Assembly: GCF_003402575.1 (NCBI RefSeq)
Contig: NZ_BGZJ01000001.1
Span: 434,001-498,000 of the forward strand
Length of the DNA stretch: 64,000 bases
Origin: Mesosutterella multiformis
Lineage (GTDB): Bacteria > Pseudomonadota > Gammaproteobacteria > Burkholderiales > Burkholderiaceae_F
Direction: 5' to 3'
A program made the translations under genes and the position numbers. Shown here in pieces: positions 46,346-57,487 of this stretch. Position 1 is the first letter of the stretch; each line of letters opens with the position of its first letter. The notes beneath the pieces are model-generated. The model saw only the letters and a program-made list of their open reading frames with translations, was not told the DNA's origin and ran no database searches.

Positions 46346-47800
46346 TCAGTGGCGTCCCTTGTTGCGCAGGTAAGCGGGGGTCTGAAGATTTCGGATTGTT
46401 TCCTCGTCGAACGTGCCGGAGAAATTCCAGACGTTCGGCTGGGAAGCAGCAGCCTGAGGCTTGGGCGCTTCAGCCTGGGGCTGAGGAGCCGGAGCGGCAG
46501 GCTTGGCGGGCGCCGCGGCAGGTGCCGCAGCCGGAGTTTCCAGAGGCTGCGCGCCAAAAAGCGGAGCCGTCTCGCCGGTCTTATGTTCAAAGTGCGGCGC
46601 AGCGGCGGCCGGAGCTGCTTCATGCTTCGGAGCAGCCGGCGTGGGATCCGCCGCGAAATGCGGCATCTCGGGCGCCGGAGCGGCCTTCACGGGTTCCGGT
46701 GCGCGGGGCGCGGGAGCGGCGGCAGCCTGAGGCGCAGGCTGAGCGGGCTGCGCAGGCTGGTCAGCCTGTGCCGGGGAACCCGAGAAAATGCCGGTCCACA
46801 TATTGTCCGGGCGCATCCCGGTCTGAGCCTTTTCCTGCTCGGTGAGCGGACTGTCCATACCGGTAGCCACCACCGTCACACGGAGCTCATCCCCGAGACT
46901 GTCGTCGCGGGCCGAACCGAAGATGACGTTGGCGCCCTTCGACACGAAGTCGCTCAGGACCTTCATCACCTTTCTCGGCTCAGAGAGCTTCAGAGAGTTG
47001 CTGGCCGTGACATAAACGAGGAGACCGCGGGCACCGGTAAGATCGGAACCTTCGAGCAGCGGGCTGGAAACGGCGAGCTTCGCCGCCTCTTCAGCGCGGT
47101 TCGGACCAGAAGCCGTGGCCGACCCCATGAGGGCCGTGCCATGCTCACGCATCACCGTGCTGAGGTCATTGAAGTCAACGTTGATCAGACCCGGCGTATG
47201 AATGATTTCCGCAATGCCGTGGCAGGCCTTGTAGAGCACATCGTTCGCGGCGTTGAAGCATTCTTCCATCGTGGCGTCTTCGCCGAATTCGTCCTCAAGA
47301 CGGTCATTCAGAATGACGATGAGGGAGTCGACGTATTCCTTCAGATGGGCAATGCCTTCTTCAGCGCGCTGCTTGCGGGCCGTACCTTCATAGGAGAAAG
47401 GCTTCGTCACAACACCAACCGTGAGAATGCCTTCTTCCTTTGCGATCTTGGCGATAACCGGAGCGGCACCCGTACCGGTGCCGCCGCCCATACCGGCAGT
47501 AATAAAGAGCAGATGAGCGCCGGACACCGCATCACGGATTTTTTCAGTGGAATCAATAGCGGCCTTCTCGCCAACCTGAGGATTCGCCCCGGCACCGAGC
47601 CCGCTTTCACCGAGCTGCAGAAGCACATGGGCTTTGTTCATGGCAAGAGCCTGATGATCGGTGTTGGCGGCAATAAATTCAATACCGTCAGCCCCCTGAT
47701 CCACCATATACTGGACAGCGTTTCCACCGCCGCCACCCACGCCGATCACTTTGATCACCGTGTTGCGCGGATCCTTACCCAGCATTTCAAAACTACTCAT
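46346..47800 (-). CDS. ftsZ: Cell-division GTPase FtsZ
   Basis: Tubulin-like GTPase that forms the Z ring. From the ATG at 47798–47800, with GGAGAAGGG upstream, it has 484 residues; the longer reading is not conserved. [10 protein letters not shown] and the tubulin signature [13 protein letters not shown] are present. At about 100 residues longer than E. coli FtsZ, it has an Ala/Pro/Gln-rich linker from roughly 320 to 445. The C-terminal peptide is [11 protein letters not shown], the FtsA/ZipA-binding tail (DIPAFLR-like). It is 144 bases after ftsA and likely has its own promoter. Confidence 0.98.
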   Translation of the reverse strand: MSSFEMLGKDPRNTVIKVIGVGGGGGNAVQYMVDQGADGIEFIAANTDHQALAMNKAHVLLQLGESGLGAGANPQVGEKAAIDSTEKIRDAVSGAHLLFITAGMGGGTGTGAAPVIAKIAKEEGILTVGVVTKPFSYEGTARKQRAEEGIAHLKEYVDSLIVILNDRLEDEFGEDATMEECFNAANDVLYKACHGIAEIIHTPGLINVDFNDLSTVMREHGTALMGSATASGPNRAEEAAKLAVSSPLLEGSDLTGARGLLVYVTASNSLKLSEPRKVMKVLSDFVSKGANVIFGSARDDSLGDELRVTVVATGMDSPLTEQEKAQTGMRPDNMWTGIFSGSPAQADQPAQPAQPAPQAAAAPAPRAPEPVKAAPAPEMPHFAADPTPAAPKHEAAPAAAAPHFEHKTGETAPLFGAQPLETPAAAPAAAPAKPAAPAPQPQAEAPKPQAAASQPNVWNFSGTFDEETIRNLQTPAYLRNKGRH

Positions 47801-47826
47801 TGCCCTTCTCCGTGATACTGCCGAAC

Positions 47827-47865
47827 GGGTAACGCTGCCCAAAGCCTTGTCGGCCCGCGTTACCC
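47827..47865. promoter_or_regulatory. Nine-base inverted repeat in the ftsZ leader
   Basis: GGGTAACGC (47827–47835) and GCGTTACCC (47857–47865) are a perfect inverted repeat separated by 21 bases, ending 26 bases before the ftsZ start. It could be a hairpin with a large, partly paired loop or a two-site operator for a dimeric regulator. Confidence 0.6.
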
Positions 47866-47911
47866 TCGCTGTGTGTTGTTTCTTCCGATCTTAAAGGCGT
47901 CGTCAGAGTTT

Positions 47912-47917
47912 AGTATA
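47912..47917 (-). promoter_or_regulatory. Candidate −10 box of an ftsZ promoter
   Basis: TATACT on the minus strand, 112 bases before the ftsZ start and after the ftsA stop; a small CCCC/GGGG hairpin lies just upstream. No good −35 is seen. ftsZ has dedicated promoters in many bacteria. Confidence 0.35.
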
Positions 47918-47944
47918 TTTTGCCCCATTCTCGGGGTTTATTGC

Positions 47945-49186
47945 TTAATAATTTCCGATAAACCAGTGCTTGATGGTCGAGAAAAAGCCCTTCCTCAGAC
48001 GCTTCTGACCTTTTTCCTCGGAATGCCGGCCTTTCTGCTCGATGTGAGCCGCTTCTTTCAGGAGCCCGGCGACCACTGACCATGCGGGAGAATTCCCCGC
48101 GCCGCCGAGGCTCGCGACAATATCCGGAGCTCCGATGCGGCAGTTGTGCTCAAACACATCTTCGGCAAGTTTCAGGAAACCTTCAGTCTGAGTCACGCCC
48201 CCGGTGAGCACAATACCCGCCGGAATCATCTGATCGAACTTGGACGACTGGAGCCGCTCCTTCACAAAGGAGAGGATTTCCTCAAGCCGGGCCTGCACCA
48301 CTTCGGCAAGCTTCTCCTGAGCGATCACCTCAATCGCGTCTCCCGGCCGGGTATTCCGACGGATATCGGAGAGATCCACAACGTCAGCGCCCGTGAATTT
48401 TGTCGGATCCGCGCTGCCGTACTTCAGCTTGATTCTCTCAGCCTCTTCCTCATTCAGCTGGAAAAGCGCCGCGATATCATGCGTCACCGCGAGACCGCCC
48501 ACCGGAATAATGTCGGTGTACCAGGGCTTGTTGCCGCTGTAAACCGTGACATCCACCGTGCCGGCGCCGATATCGATCAGGCAGACGCCGAGCTCTTTCT
48601 CCGACTCCGTCAGCACCGCGTCAGCCGCGGCCCAGACCGGAATCTGCCAGTGTTTCACCTCGACACCGCTCCGCCTCACACAGCGGAAGAGGTTTGTCGC
48701 CGTGGTCGGAAGACCGCAGGCGAGATGCGCGGTTGCCTCCAGACGCTTCCCGGACATTCCCACGGGGTTCAGGATCCCGGCCTCTCCATCCACAGAGTAC
48801 CCGAGGACCTGCATCTTCAGGACTTTGGCGTCTCCCTGGAGCGCGACCGCGCCGGCATGCTCCGTCGCCGCGTCGAGCTCTTCCTGCCCGATCTCAGTCC
48901 CGCGCACCGGAGTCGCCCCCGTGTTATTGAAGAATCGGAGACGGGGATCCTCACAGGCTGTATAGACCTCTGAGATATGGAGACCGGAAGTCCGCTCTGC
49001 CTCATCAAACGCCGCCCGGATGGAACCTACGGCGGCATTGATGTCGATCACGACACCGTTTCGGATGCCGGCAGACGGCGCGGAACCGAGGCCGCAGATC
49101 TTCACGACCCCGTCGGAACCGGGTTCAGCCACGATCACGGCTACCTTGCTGCTGCCTACATCAAGTGCTACCATGTTGTTGTCCAT
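47945..49186 (-). CDS. ftsA: Cell-division actin homologue FtsA
   Basis: Actin-fold ATPase that tethers FtsZ to the membrane and recruits later divisome proteins. The 413 residues start NMVALDVGSSKVAVIVAEPG, with phosphate loop IDIGAGTVDVTVY and the adenosine motif IVLTGGVTQTEGF. The C-terminus ends in a basic amphipathic helix (KGFFSTIKHWFIGNY) that binds membrane. It starts 11 bases after ftsQ. Confidence 0.97.
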   Translation of the reverse strand: MDNNMVALDVGSSKVAVIVAEPGSDGVVKICGLGSAPSAGIRNGVVIDINAAVGSIRAAFDEAERTSGLHISEVYTACEDPRLRFFNNTGATPVRGTEIGQEELDAATEHAGAVALQGDAKVLKMQVLGYSVDGEAGILNPVGMSGKRLEATAHLACGLPTTATNLFRCVRRSGVEVKHWQIPVWAAADAVLTESEKELGVCLIDIGAGTVDVTVYSGNKPWYTDIIPVGGLAVTHDIAALFQLNEEEAERIKLKYGSADPTKFTGADVVDLSDIRRNTRPGDAIEVIAQEKLAEVVQARLEEILSFVKERLQSSKFDQMIPAGIVLTGGVTQTEGFLKLAEDVFEHNCRIGAPDIVASLGGAGNSPAWSVVAGLLKEAAHIEQKGRHSEEKGQKRLRKGFFSTIKHWFIGNY

Positions 49187-49197
49187 AACAGATCCGC

Positions 49198-50070
49198 TTA
49201 TACAGACGGCCCCTTTCGTGTCGTTCCTGCGCGATCCGCGCCGGCGGGTCCTGCCCCGGCTGCCGCCGCTGGCTTCGCGCTGCCCGCCGCCGTACCCGGG
49301 GCAGACGGCTGCGCATCAGTCTTCGGCCGCTCACGCGGCAGTGTGGCTGCAAAGGCGTTGACGTAACGGGCATCGATCGATCCGGGAGGTCCTCCCATCA
49401 TGCGCGAGACTTCCTGATAGTGCGCGGCAACCAGTTCCAGCCTGTCCTGCACGCGGCTGTCCCGCGTATTGCGCCCGAGCTCAATCTTGGTCGACGGGAT
49501 GTCGCCGCCCTCAATCACAACAGACCAGGAGCCGCGGTCCGTGACCGACAGGTCCCGGATCTTCGCGCCGAGTTTTTCCACTGTGACGGAAAGCGGTCCG
49601 TACATCTCCACCACTTCGTGTGCCATGGCATCAGGCCCCGAGAAGGACGGGAGTCCCTGAGCCTCCGGCGTATCCAGATTCTTCAGGGCGAAAATCTCTC
49701 CCCTATCGGAAATCAGACGCGTTCCGCCCCAGATCGCAATGGGGCGGCGCTTTTCGATTTCAACCCTGATCGTATCAGGCCAGAGCCGCTCAACCTTTGC
49801 GGACGCCACCCACGGCACCTCTTCAACCGCCGCCCGCATCGGATCGAGATCCGCGAAGAAGTAGTTGCCGTTCAGCTTCTCCCAGAGCGTTTTTTCGAGC
49901 GCCCCGACGTTCGTAAAGGACGTATCCCCCGTCACTTCAATATGGTGAATATCAAAGTACGGCTGATGAACGACGTGGCGGATGCCGAGTCCGGCAAGCA
50001 CGAGAAAGCAGATGAGCGCGAGAAGCCCGGCTCCCCGTCTCACTTTTCCGGATGCATTGGCCTGAGTCAT
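49198..50070 (-). CDS. ftsQ: Cell-division protein FtsQ
   Basis: Bitopic divisome protein that binds FtsB/FtsL. The 290 residues have a cytoplasmic basic start, one helix (about 13–32), the POTRA domain (IHHIEVTGDTSFTNVGALEK) and the FtsQ beta domain with VERLWPDTIRVEIEKRRPIAIWG. A 45-residue C-terminal tail rich in Ala/Gly/Pro goes beyond the usual end and is probably disordered. It follows ddl by 23 bases. Confidence 0.94.
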   Translation of the reverse strand: MTQANASGKVRRGAGLLALICFLVLAGLGIRHVVHQPYFDIHHIEVTGDTSFTNVGALEKTLWEKLNGNYFFADLDPMRAAVEEVPWVASAKVERLWPDTIRVEIEKRRPIAIWGGTRLISDRGEIFALKNLDTPEAQGLPSFSGPDAMAHEVVEMYGPLSVTVEKLGAKIRDLSVTDRGSWSVVIEGGDIPSTKIELGRNTRDSRVQDRLELVAAHYQEVSRMMGGPPGSIDARYVNAFAATLPRERPKTDAQPSAPGTAAGSAKPAAAAGAGPAGADRAGTTRKGPSV

Positions 50071-50093
50071 GACGATCCGCCTCTCTTCCTGTC

Positions 50094-51041
50094 TCAGACC
50101 GCGTGGTCCAGACGGGCTTCAGACGCCACCTGGAGCACGAGCTCTTCGTACGGGATACCGACCGCGCGGGCCGCCATCGGGACGAGAGAATGCGGCGTCA
50201 TGCCAGGGTTCGTATTGATTTCAAGGAGATAGAAGCGGCCGGAAGGCTCCATCATGAGATCGATACGGCCCCAGCCCCGGGCTCCGATCACGCGGTAAGC
50301 CTTTTCAACCGTTTCCGCCATGGCGCGCGCCGTCTCCTCGGGGAGATCAGCGGGGCAGGCATAGCGGACTTCGTTCCCCTGATACTTGTTCACGCTGTTG
50401 TAGTCGCCGTTCGGCGCCATGATTTCAATGATGGGAAGCGCTTTCGCGTTTTTCCCTTCGCCGAGCACGGCGCAGGTGAATTCACGGCCGTGGATACGGC
50501 GTTCAACGACGAGGTCATCCTCCACCGCAAGCGACCGGCGGATCGCGTCAGCAAGCGTCTCCTCAGTGGCGTCCTCAAGCTTCTCAACGCCAAAGGAGCT
50601 GCCGTCCTTATTCGGCTTCACGACGAGACTCCGGCCAAGACGGCGGATGATTTCCGCGGCTTCTGACGGAGCCGACACCTGAAAACCTTCCGGCACGGGC
50701 AGCCCCGCATTCTCCCAGAGATTGCAGGTTGCCTGTTTATCGATGCCGATCGCGCTCGCGAGAACGCCGGAACCGGTGTACGGGATCTGCATCCACTCGA
50801 GCACACCCTGGATCGTTCCGTCCTCGCCGCCGAGACCGTGAAGCATATTGAAGGCGCGGTCATAGCCGCCGAGCGCGAGTTCAGAGAGCGGCTGCTTGCC
50901 GGGGTCAAACGCCTCAGCGTTCACGCCCTGGGAGCGGAGCGCATTCAGCACCCCGGTGCCGCTCGAAATGGAAACCTCGCGTTCGCTCGACTTCCCGCCC
51001 ATGAGGACTGCAACTTTCCCCAGATCCTTCGCCGCCATCAT
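50094..51041 (-). CDS. ddl: D-alanine–D-alanine ligase
   Basis: ATP-grasp enzyme that makes the D-Ala-D-Ala dipeptide used by MurF. The 315 residues show [17 protein letters not shown], the glycine-rich loop and the [15 protein letters not shown] active-site segment. The start overlaps the murC stop by four bases. DdlB-type location inside the dcw cluster. Confidence 0.97.
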   Translation of the reverse strand: MMAAKDLGKVAVLMGGKSSEREVSISSGTGVLNALRSQGVNAEAFDPGKQPLSELALGGYDRAFNMLHGLGGEDGTIQGVLEWMQIPYTGSGVLASAIGIDKQATCNLWENAGLPVPEGFQVSAPSEAAEIIRRLGRSLVVKPNKDGSSFGVEKLEDATEETLADAIRRSLAVEDDLVVERRIHGREFTCAVLGEGKNAKALPIIEIMAPNGDYNSVNKYQGNEVRYACPADLPEETARAMAETVEKAYRVIGARGWGRIDLMMEPSGRFYLLEINTNPGMTPHSLVPMAARAVGIPYEELVLQVASEARLDHAV

Positions 51042-52462
51042 GCGCGGTCTCCTTCATTCTTAGACAGTTCCGTAACCTTCGATGCCACGTGTCCGATAGA
51101 CCCGGCACCGAGCGTGATCACCACGTCGCCGTCCCGCACCACCTTCAGGATAGCGGCCGGCACATCGTCCACACGCTGTTCATAAATCAGATCCGCGCCG
51201 CCGGCGAGCCGAATAGCACGGGCAAGCGACCGGCCGTCCGCGCCGAAGATCGGCGCTTCACCTGCCGGATACACTTCCGTCAGCACCACAACCTGCGCCT
51301 CATGCGAGAGCAGGTGCACAAAATCCTCAAAGCAGTCGCGGGTACGCGTATAGCGGTGCGGCTGGAAAGCCACCACAATGCGGTGTCCCGGGAAAGCGCC
51401 GCGCGCGGCGGCCAGTGTCGCCGCCATTTCGTGCGGATGATGACCGTAGTCATCCACGAGGCGGAACGTGCCGCCGCCGTTTTCCGCCGGCACCGGCAGG
51501 TCACCGTACTGGGCGAAGCGCCGGCCGACACCCTTGAATGTCAGGAGACCCTTCTGGATCGCGTCATCCGACACGCCGACAAGCGTCGCCACCGTGATCG
51601 CGGCAAGCGAATTCACGACGTTATGGACACCGGTCAGATTGAGCACCACGGGGAGCGGGGCGTAGCCCGGGCGAAGCACCGTGTACTTCATCTGAAGCCC
51701 GCAGGCTTCCACGTCCACCGCCCTCACCTGAGCCTCTTCCGAGAGACCGTAGGAAATCACGCGCTTCGTGATCTGAGGAATGATGGAGCGGGTGTTCTCA
51801 TCGTCATAGCAGAGCACCGCGACGCCGTAGAACGGCAGCCGTTCGATAAACATCGTGAAGGCCTGCTTCAGACGCTCGAAATCGTGCCCGTAGGTGTCCA
51901 TGTGGTCCTGGTCAATATTCGTGATGACCGAGAGCACCGGAGAAAGATTGAGGAACGAGGCGTCAGACTCGTCCGCTTCCGCGACGAGGTACTCACCGGT
52001 TCCGAGGCGGGCGTTCGTGCCGGCCTGCATCAGCTTGCCGCCGATCACAAATGTCGGATCAAGGCCGCCCGCCGTAATCAGCGTCGTCGTAAGCGACGTC
52101 GTCGTAGTCTTGCCGTGCGTGCCGGCAATCGCGATGCCCTTTCTGAGGCGCATCAGTTCCGCGAGCATCACGGCGCGCGGAACGACCGGGATATGCTGGG
52201 CGCGGGCTTCCACCACTTCGGGGTTCTCTTCATGAACTGCGGAGGAAATCACAACTGCGTCGGCTCCGGCGACGTGAGACGCGTCGTGGCCGAGCCAGAT
52301 CGTCGCGCCCATCTCAGCAAGATGCCGCGTCGTATCGCTTTCAGCGATATCCGACCCGGTCACGTGATAGCCGAGATTCATCATCACTTCGGCAATGCCG
52401 CTCATGCCAACACCGCCGATACCGACGAAATGCACGTTCTTAACAACAAATTTCCAGGCCAT
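51038..52462 (-). CDS. murC: UDP-MurNAc:L-alanine ligase MurC
   Basis: Adds L-Ala to UDP-MurNAc, the first Mur ligase step. The 474 residues open with [18 protein letters not shown] (UDP-binding); the ATP loop is [10 protein letters not shown] near 115 and the [12 protein letters not shown] motif follows. It shares one base with the murG stop (TGATG) and overlaps ddl by four. Confidence 0.98.
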   Translation of the reverse strand: MAWKFVVKNVHFVGIGGVGMSGIAEVMMNLGYHVTGSDIAESDTTRHLAEMGATIWLGHDASHVAGADAVVISSAVHEENPEVVEARAQHIPVVPRAVMLAELMRLRKGIAIAGTHGKTTTTSLTTTLITAGGLDPTFVIGGKLMQAGTNARLGTGEYLVAEADESDASFLNLSPVLSVITNIDQDHMDTYGHDFERLKQAFTMFIERLPFYGVAVLCYDDENTRSIIPQITKRVISYGLSEEAQVRAVDVEACGLQMKYTVLRPGYAPLPVVLNLTGVHNVVNSLAAITVATLVGVSDDAIQKGLLTFKGVGRRFAQYGDLPVPAENGGGTFRLVDDYGHHPHEMAATLAAARGAFPGHRIVVAFQPHRYTRTRDCFEDFVHLLSHEAQVVVLTEVYPAGEAPIFGADGRSLARAIRLAGGADLIYEQRVDDVPAAILKVVRDGDVVITLGAGSIGHVASKVTELSKNEGDRA

Positions 52463-53562
52463 CAGGACACCCTAAAAGTACGGTCCGCACGGGACTCGAT
52501 CATATCGGCCACAGCTGAGGCCGCATTGGAATGAGACAGTTTTCTCGCGGCTTCCGCCATGGAGAGCAGCTGCGCGCGGTCGATCGACGCGAGCACGGCG
52601 GAAAGCCGCTCCGGCGTGAGCGTATCCTGCCGGAGGCAGCGCGAAGCACCGTTCTGCTCCATAAAGAGAGCGTTCTGCAGCTGGTGAGACGTCGTCTTCA
52701 CAACGAGCGGCACAAGAAGAGAAGCAGCGCCCGCTGAGCAGATTTCGGACACACTCGTCGCGCCGGCGCGGCAGAGCACAAGGTCAGACCACGTATAGGC
52801 CGCCGCCATGTCTTCAATGAAAGGCTGCACCGCGGCCTCGACTCCGGCTTCGGCGTAGAGCGCCTTCACCTCATCGACCGCTTTGAAGCCGCACTGATGA
52901 ATTATCTCAGGTCTCGAATCCGAGGGCAGCAGGGAGATAGCCTTCGGGAGCAGGTGGTTCAGGAACCGGGCGCCAAGCGACCCGCCGAAAACCAGCAGGC
53001 GCAGCCTGCCGCCGCGGCCCGCGAAACGCTCAGACGGAGGATCAATCTTCGTGATTTCCTGCCGGACCGGATTTCCGGTGACAACCGCCTTTTTGCCGCC
53101 CCGCTCCGCCGCTTCGCCCTCAAACCCGCAGGCCAGCGCGTCAATAAAGGGCAGCACCAGGCGCACCGAGAGCAGGCTCGCCGCGTCACAGTTCATCACC
53201 ACCGCCGGGATCCCCATGCGGTGAGCCGCAATCGCGGACGGCACAGCGATATAGCCGCCGGTCGAAAAGAACGCCGTCGCGCGGCGCTTCTGCAGAATCG
53301 CTTTCGCGGCAGGAAACGCCTTCGCGAGCTTCACCGCTCCGGAAACCGCTCCCGCGAGACCATGCCCGCGGACGCCGGAAAAGTCCACGGCGTCAAATTC
53401 GATTCCCTTCTTCGACACCAGCATCTTTTCCATGCCGGCCTCCGTCCCGAGCCAGGAAACCTCCCAGCCCCGGGCAATCATTTCCGCCGCAACCGCAAGC
53501 CCCGGCATCACATGTCCGCCGGTACCCGCAGCCGCAATCACCAGATGTTTGTCCGATCCCAT
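52462..53562 (-). CDS. murG: UDP-GlcNAc:lipid I N-acetylglucosaminyltransferase MurG
   Basis: Converts lipid I to lipid II at the inner face of the membrane. The 366 residues have the N-terminal [13 protein letters not shown] loop, [13 protein letters not shown] and the C-terminal [15 protein letters not shown] donor-binding motif. It follows ftsW after 51 bases, the widest gap in the mur segment. Confidence 0.97.
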   Translation of the reverse strand: MGSDKHLVIAAAGTGGHVMPGLAVAAEMIARGWEVSWLGTEAGMEKMLVSKKGIEFDAVDFSGVRGHGLAGAVSGAVKLAKAFPAAKAILQKRRATAFFSTGGYIAVPSAIAAHRMGIPAVVMNCDAASLLSVRLVLPFIDALACGFEGEAAERGGKKAVVTGNPVRQEITKIDPPSERFAGRGGRLRLLVFGGSLGARFLNHLLPKAISLLPSDSRPEIIHQCGFKAVDEVKALYAEAGVEAAVQPFIEDMAAAYTWSDLVLCRAGATSVSEICSAGAASLLVPLVVKTTSHQLQNALFMEQNGASRCLRQDTLTPERLSAVLASIDRAQLLSMAEAARKLSHSNAASAVADMIESRADRTFRVS

Positions 53563-53613
53563 TTCTTTCCTAAAATCCCTTCAACAAGCACGCAGACGCC
53601 GGCGTCCGCCGCA

Positions 53614-54867
53614 TCAGACGTAGCCGCCGTGCATCTGGACCCGGTTCTCGTGATCCACCCGCAGCAGCAGCGCAATTCCGCAGAGCGTCGCGACGATGGC
53701 AGATCCGCCGTAGCTCATGAGAGGAAGCGTAAGGCCCTTGGTCGGCATCAGGCCCGTGGCCACCGCCACGTTGATGCAGACCTGGACTCCGATCCAGATG
53801 CCGATACCCTGCGCAACCAGACCCGAAAAAATGTTGTCCATCTTAACCGCAATACGGCCGATTTCAAACGCACTCCGGATAAGTCTGTAGTAAAGGAATA
53901 GCACAATCACGACGCCCACAAAACCGAGCTCTTCGCCGATCACGGCAAAAATGAAGTCCGTGTGCGCTTCCGGCAGGTAGTTAAGTTTTTCAACCGACGC
54001 ACCGAGACCCGCGCCGAAAATTTCGCCGCGGCCGAACGCGATGAGGGAATGTGAGAGCTGATAGGCCTTGCCGAGCACGTTCTCTTCATTCCAGGGATCC
54101 AGGTACGCGGTCACGCGGCCGAGTCGCCACGGTGTCGCGATAATCATGCCGACACCCATCGTGATAACCATCGATCCCACGACACCGAGAATCACGTACG
54201 AGATGCCGCCCAGGAACAGAATTCCCATGATGATCGCGAGCACCACCACTGTCGCGCCAAGGTCAGGCTGCAGCGCGAGAAGCGCTGTGACGATACCCAT
54301 CACAGCAAGCATCGGGATGAAGCCCTTCCGGAAAGAGTGCATGTACTCCTGCCGCGTCACGGTGAACCACGACGTGAAGATGACAGCGGCGAGCTTTGTC
54401 ACCTCTGACACCTGAAGATTGAATACCGGGAACCGGATCCATCGCCTTGAGCCATTCACGCTGACACCGATCCCCGGCACCAGCACGAGAATGAGAAGAA
54501 TCACCGAGATAATGCCGATCGGCTTCGCCATCTTTTCCCAGACCCGCATCGGAACGTGGTACACGAAGAACGCCGCTATGGCGCCGACCACAAGGGCCGC
54601 GATGTGGCGGATCAGAAAGTAAGTGGATGTTGTGCCGTACTTCGGCGAGTCGGCAAGCGACACCGAGGCCGAGTAGACCATGACCGTGCCGATGCCGATC
54701 AGTATGCACACCGTCGCGATCACCACCCAGTCAAAATCGAGTGATGATCCGCGGTAGTTTGAGCCCGGACGGGGCGCCTTCACTTCCTTCGGATAGATGA
54801 CCTCAAACGCGAGCGGGTCCGAATCACTCTTCTTCCGATGGAATCGCTGCCGGAGTTTATCTAGCAC
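53614..54867 (-). CDS. ftsW: Lipid II polymerase FtsW (SEDS family)
   Basis: Septal peptidoglycan glycosyltransferase working with FtsI. The 417 residues contain a basic N-terminal cytoplasmic tail of about 45 residues and ten membrane helices, with SEDS motifs AYQLSHSLIAFGRGEIFGAGLG and TDFIFAVIGEELGF and the terminal LTLPLMSYGGSA. It overlaps the murD stop by seven bases. Confidence 0.97.
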   Translation of the reverse strand: MLDKLRQRFHRKKSDSDPLAFEVIYPKEVKAPRPGSNYRGSSLDFDWVVIATVCILIGIGTVMVYSASVSLADSPKYGTTSTYFLIRHIAALVVGAIAAFFVYHVPMRVWEKMAKPIGIISVILLILVLVPGIGVSVNGSRRWIRFPVFNLQVSEVTKLAAVIFTSWFTVTRQEYMHSFRKGFIPMLAVMGIVTALLALQPDLGATVVVLAIIMGILFLGGISYVILGVVGSMVITMGVGMIIATPWRLGRVTAYLDPWNEENVLGKAYQLSHSLIAFGRGEIFGAGLGASVEKLNYLPEAHTDFIFAVIGEELGFVGVVIVLFLYYRLIRSAFEIGRIAVKMDNIFSGLVAQGIGIWIGVQVCINVAVATGLMPTKGLTLPLMSYGGSAIVATLCGIALLLRVDHENRVQMHGGYV

Positions 54868-56297
54868 TTGGAGGCAGCCTCCTCGGCGATCTTCGCGGCT
54901 TCGCTGCGGAACACTTCAGCGCGCACGGCATAGTTCGGGAACATATCCCAGCTCGCGCAGGCAGGTGAAAGCATCACGGCGTCGCCAGGCTTTGCCATCG
55001 CGAACGCCTTCCGGGTCGCCTCTTCAACGGTTGCCGCGGATTCAAGCGGAACGCCGGACGAACGGATCGCGTCAGCGATCTTTCCTCCGTCCCGCCCATA
55101 GGTCACCGCGCCGCGGGCATAGGTCCGGATCGCGGGTTCCAGCGGACCGAAGTCCTGCCCCTTTCCGTCGCCGCCCAGCAGCACAACGATCTTCTGACCG
55201 GCTTCTCCGAGTCCTTTAAGGCCGGCTGCGGTCGCGCCGACATCCGTGCCCTTCGAGTCATCGATAAAGTCGACACCCGACGCGGTGAGAACAAACTGCG
55301 TGCGGTGCGGCTCACCCTCATAATGCGCGAGCACCTGAAGAGCCTTCCCTTCAGCGGCGCCGGCCGCGCGGGCGAGCGCGAGGCTCGTGAGCGCGTTCAT
55401 GGCGTTATGGACGCCGCGGATCTTAAGCGCGCCCGCGGGCATCAGGTACTGAAGCCGTACGCCGTCGTCAGCGGCTTCCGCCGTGGCAAGCCACTTCACG
55501 CCGTCACGCTCCGCGATCCCCCATTCACCCGGCGCTTTCGGAGCGTCGCTCCCGAAGGTTTCCGTTTTTTCACCCGGAAGCGCGCTGCCAGCCGAAAGCG
55601 GATCCTCGCGGTTCAGCACCGCGAGTGTCTCAGGCTTCAGGATCCGGCGCTTCGCGTTCAGATAAGCGTCGAAATTTCCGTGCCAGTCAATATGGTCCTC
55701 GGTGACATTCGTGATCGCCGCGGCGTCGCAGAAAAGGCTCTCCGTCGTCTGAAGCTGGAAGCTTGAGAGTTCAAGCACCCAGGCGTCGGGAAGGGTCCCT
55801 GCCTTATCGTGCTCGGTGAGCTCCGTCACGGCGTTCGGGCCAATGTTGCCTGCAGCCACCGCGCTCACGCCGCCCGCGTTCAGCATCTTCGCGGTGAGTG
55901 AGGTCGTGGTCGTCTTTCCGTTTGTGCCGGTGATGCCGATCACCTTCGGGTGATAGCCCTTCTCCTCCCGGAGACGGGCAAGCTCGCGTGCGAAAAGCTC
56001 AATTTCGCCAACCACTTCGACTCCGAGTCTCTTCGCTTCGGAGACGATTGGCGCGGCGTCAGAGAATTCAGGGGAAAGCCCCGGAGAAATCATGACAAGC
56101 GACGTGCCTTCGACCGCAGCAGGATCGAGCGCACCGCCCGTGAACGAAATCTCAGGATGCTCCTTCAGCCGGGCGAGGAGCGAAGGCTCCCTGCGGGTAT
56201 CCATCACACGGACGCTCCATCCACGCTCCGCCAGATAAAGGGCGGACGCGTATCCCGACGTTCCCAGACCGAGAACCAGTGCCTTTTTGCTTTCCAT
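54861..56297 (-). CDS. murD: UDP-MurNAc-L-Ala:D-glutamate ligase MurD
   Basis: Adds D-Glu to the peptide stem. I start at ATG 56295–56297 (MESKKALVLGLGTSGYASAL), preceded by GGAG at 7 bases; the longer start overlaps mraY. This gives 478 residues. The ATP loop is GITGTNGKTTTTS and the central motif TNVTEDHIDWHGNFDAY; DDSKGTDVGAT is in the C-terminal domain. Confidence 0.96.
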   Translation of the reverse strand: MESKKALVLGLGTSGYASALYLAERGWSVRVMDTRREPSLLARLKEHPEISFTGGALDPAAVEGTSLVMISPGLSPEFSDAAPIVSEAKRLGVEVVGEIELFARELARLREEKGYHPKVIGITGTNGKTTTTSLTAKMLNAGGVSAVAAGNIGPNAVTELTEHDKAGTLPDAWVLELSSFQLQTTESLFCDAAAITNVTEDHIDWHGNFDAYLNAKRRILKPETLAVLNREDPLSAGSALPGEKTETFGSDAPKAPGEWGIAERDGVKWLATAEAADDGVRLQYLMPAGALKIRGVHNAMNALTSLALARAAGAAEGKALQVLAHYEGEPHRTQFVLTASGVDFIDDSKGTDVGATAAGLKGLGEAGQKIVVLLGGDGKGQDFGPLEPAIRTYARGAVTYGRDGGKIADAIRSSGVPLESAATVEEATRKAFAMAKPGDAVMLSPACASWDMFPNYAVRAEVFRSEAAKIAEEAASKC

Positions 56298-56329
56298 TTT
56301 CTTTCTCCACCGCCGCAGCCCGGCAGGCA

Positions 56330-57484
56330 TCAGCGGATTTTAAGCGTGGCGAGTCCGACAAGAACCAGAATCATCGTGATGATCCAGAAACGGGTCACCA
56401 CCTGCGTTTCGCTCCAGCCCTTCAGTTCGAAGTGGTGATGGATCGGCGCCATAAGGAAGATCCGCTTGCCATGCGTGCGCTTGTAGTACGTGGTCTGGAT
56501 CATGACGGAGAGCGTCTCCACCACGAAGACACCGCCCATGATGGCGAGCACGAGTTCCTGACGCACGATCACAGCGATGACGCCAAGCGCGCCGCCGAGC
56601 GCGAGCGCGCCGACGTCACCCATGAAGACCTCAGCCGGGTGGCAGTTGAACCACAGGAAGGCGAGACCCGCCCCAGCCATCGCGCCGCAGAACACCACAA
56701 GTTCTCCGGCTCCCGGAATGTAGTGGAAGAGGAGGTAGGACGCGAAGTCCGGGCGGCCCACGCAGTAGGCGAAGATGCCAAGCGCCGAACCCACCATTAC
56801 GCAGGGGAGCACCGCAAGGCCATCCAGGCCGTCAGTGAGATTCACGGCGTTACTCGTCCCCACGAGAACGAAGTACGTGAGGATGATGAAGCCGAGCATG
56901 CCGAACGGGAACGAAATCTGACGGAAGAACGGGATCGTGAAGTCGAGTTTCCCGCTCACCGGGAGCGTGAATCCGGACCGGACCCACTCCCACATCAGGG
57001 AGAAGGTCGAGGTGTCAGCCGGCGCCTGAATGGCGAACGACAGATACACCGCGACGATGATGCCGATCAGGGACTGCCAGCCGAACTTCTCGCGGGCGCT
57101 CATGCCGTGCGGGTCGTGGTTCACGACCTTGCGGTAATCGTCCGCCCAGCCGATCCAGCCGTAACCGAGGGTCACCAGGAGCACCACCCAGATATAGCGG
57201 TTTGAGAGATCCACCCAGAGCAGCGTGGAAATCGCGATCGAGGCAAGAATCAGGATGCCGCCCATCGTCGGAGTCCCATCCTTCTTCAGGTGGGACTTCG
57301 GGCCGTCCGTACGGACCGCCTGTCCGAAATGCAGCTTCTTCAGCTCCCGGATCGTGAAGGGCCCGAAAGCGAGCCCGATCACGAGAGCGGTGAGCGCCGC
57401 GAGCACGGCGCGCAGCGACAGGTAGTCAAAAACGGCAAATGCCCGGACGTACCCGGACAGCCAGTGAAACAGAGACAAAAGCAT
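56330..57484 (-). CDS. mraY: Phospho-MurNAc-pentapeptide transferase MraY
   Basis: Ten-helix enzyme that makes lipid I from UDP-MurNAc-pentapeptide and undecaprenyl phosphate. The 384 residues show [14 protein letters not shown], the metal-binding [13 protein letters not shown] and the cytoplasmic [17 protein letters not shown] loop. It begins three bases after the murF stop. Confidence 0.98.
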   Translation of the reverse strand: MLLSLFHWLSGYVRAFAVFDYLSLRAVLAALTALVIGLAFGPFTIRELKKLHFGQAVRTDGPKSHLKKDGTPTMGGILILASIAISTLLWVDLSNRYIWVVLLVTLGYGWIGWADDYRKVVNHDPHGMSAREKFGWQSLIGIIVAVYLSFAIQAPADTSTFSLMWEWVRSGFTLPVSGKLDFTIPFFRQISFPFGMLGFIILTYFVLVGTSNAVNLTDGLDGLAVLPCVMVGSALGIFAYCVGRPDFASYLLFHYIPGAGELVVFCGAMAGAGLAFLWFNCHPAEVFMGDVGALALGGALGVIAVIVRQELVLAIMGGVFVVETLSVMIQTTYYKRTHGKRIFLMAPIHHHFELKGWSETQVVTRFWIITMILVLVGLATLKIR

Positions 57485-57487
57485 TTT

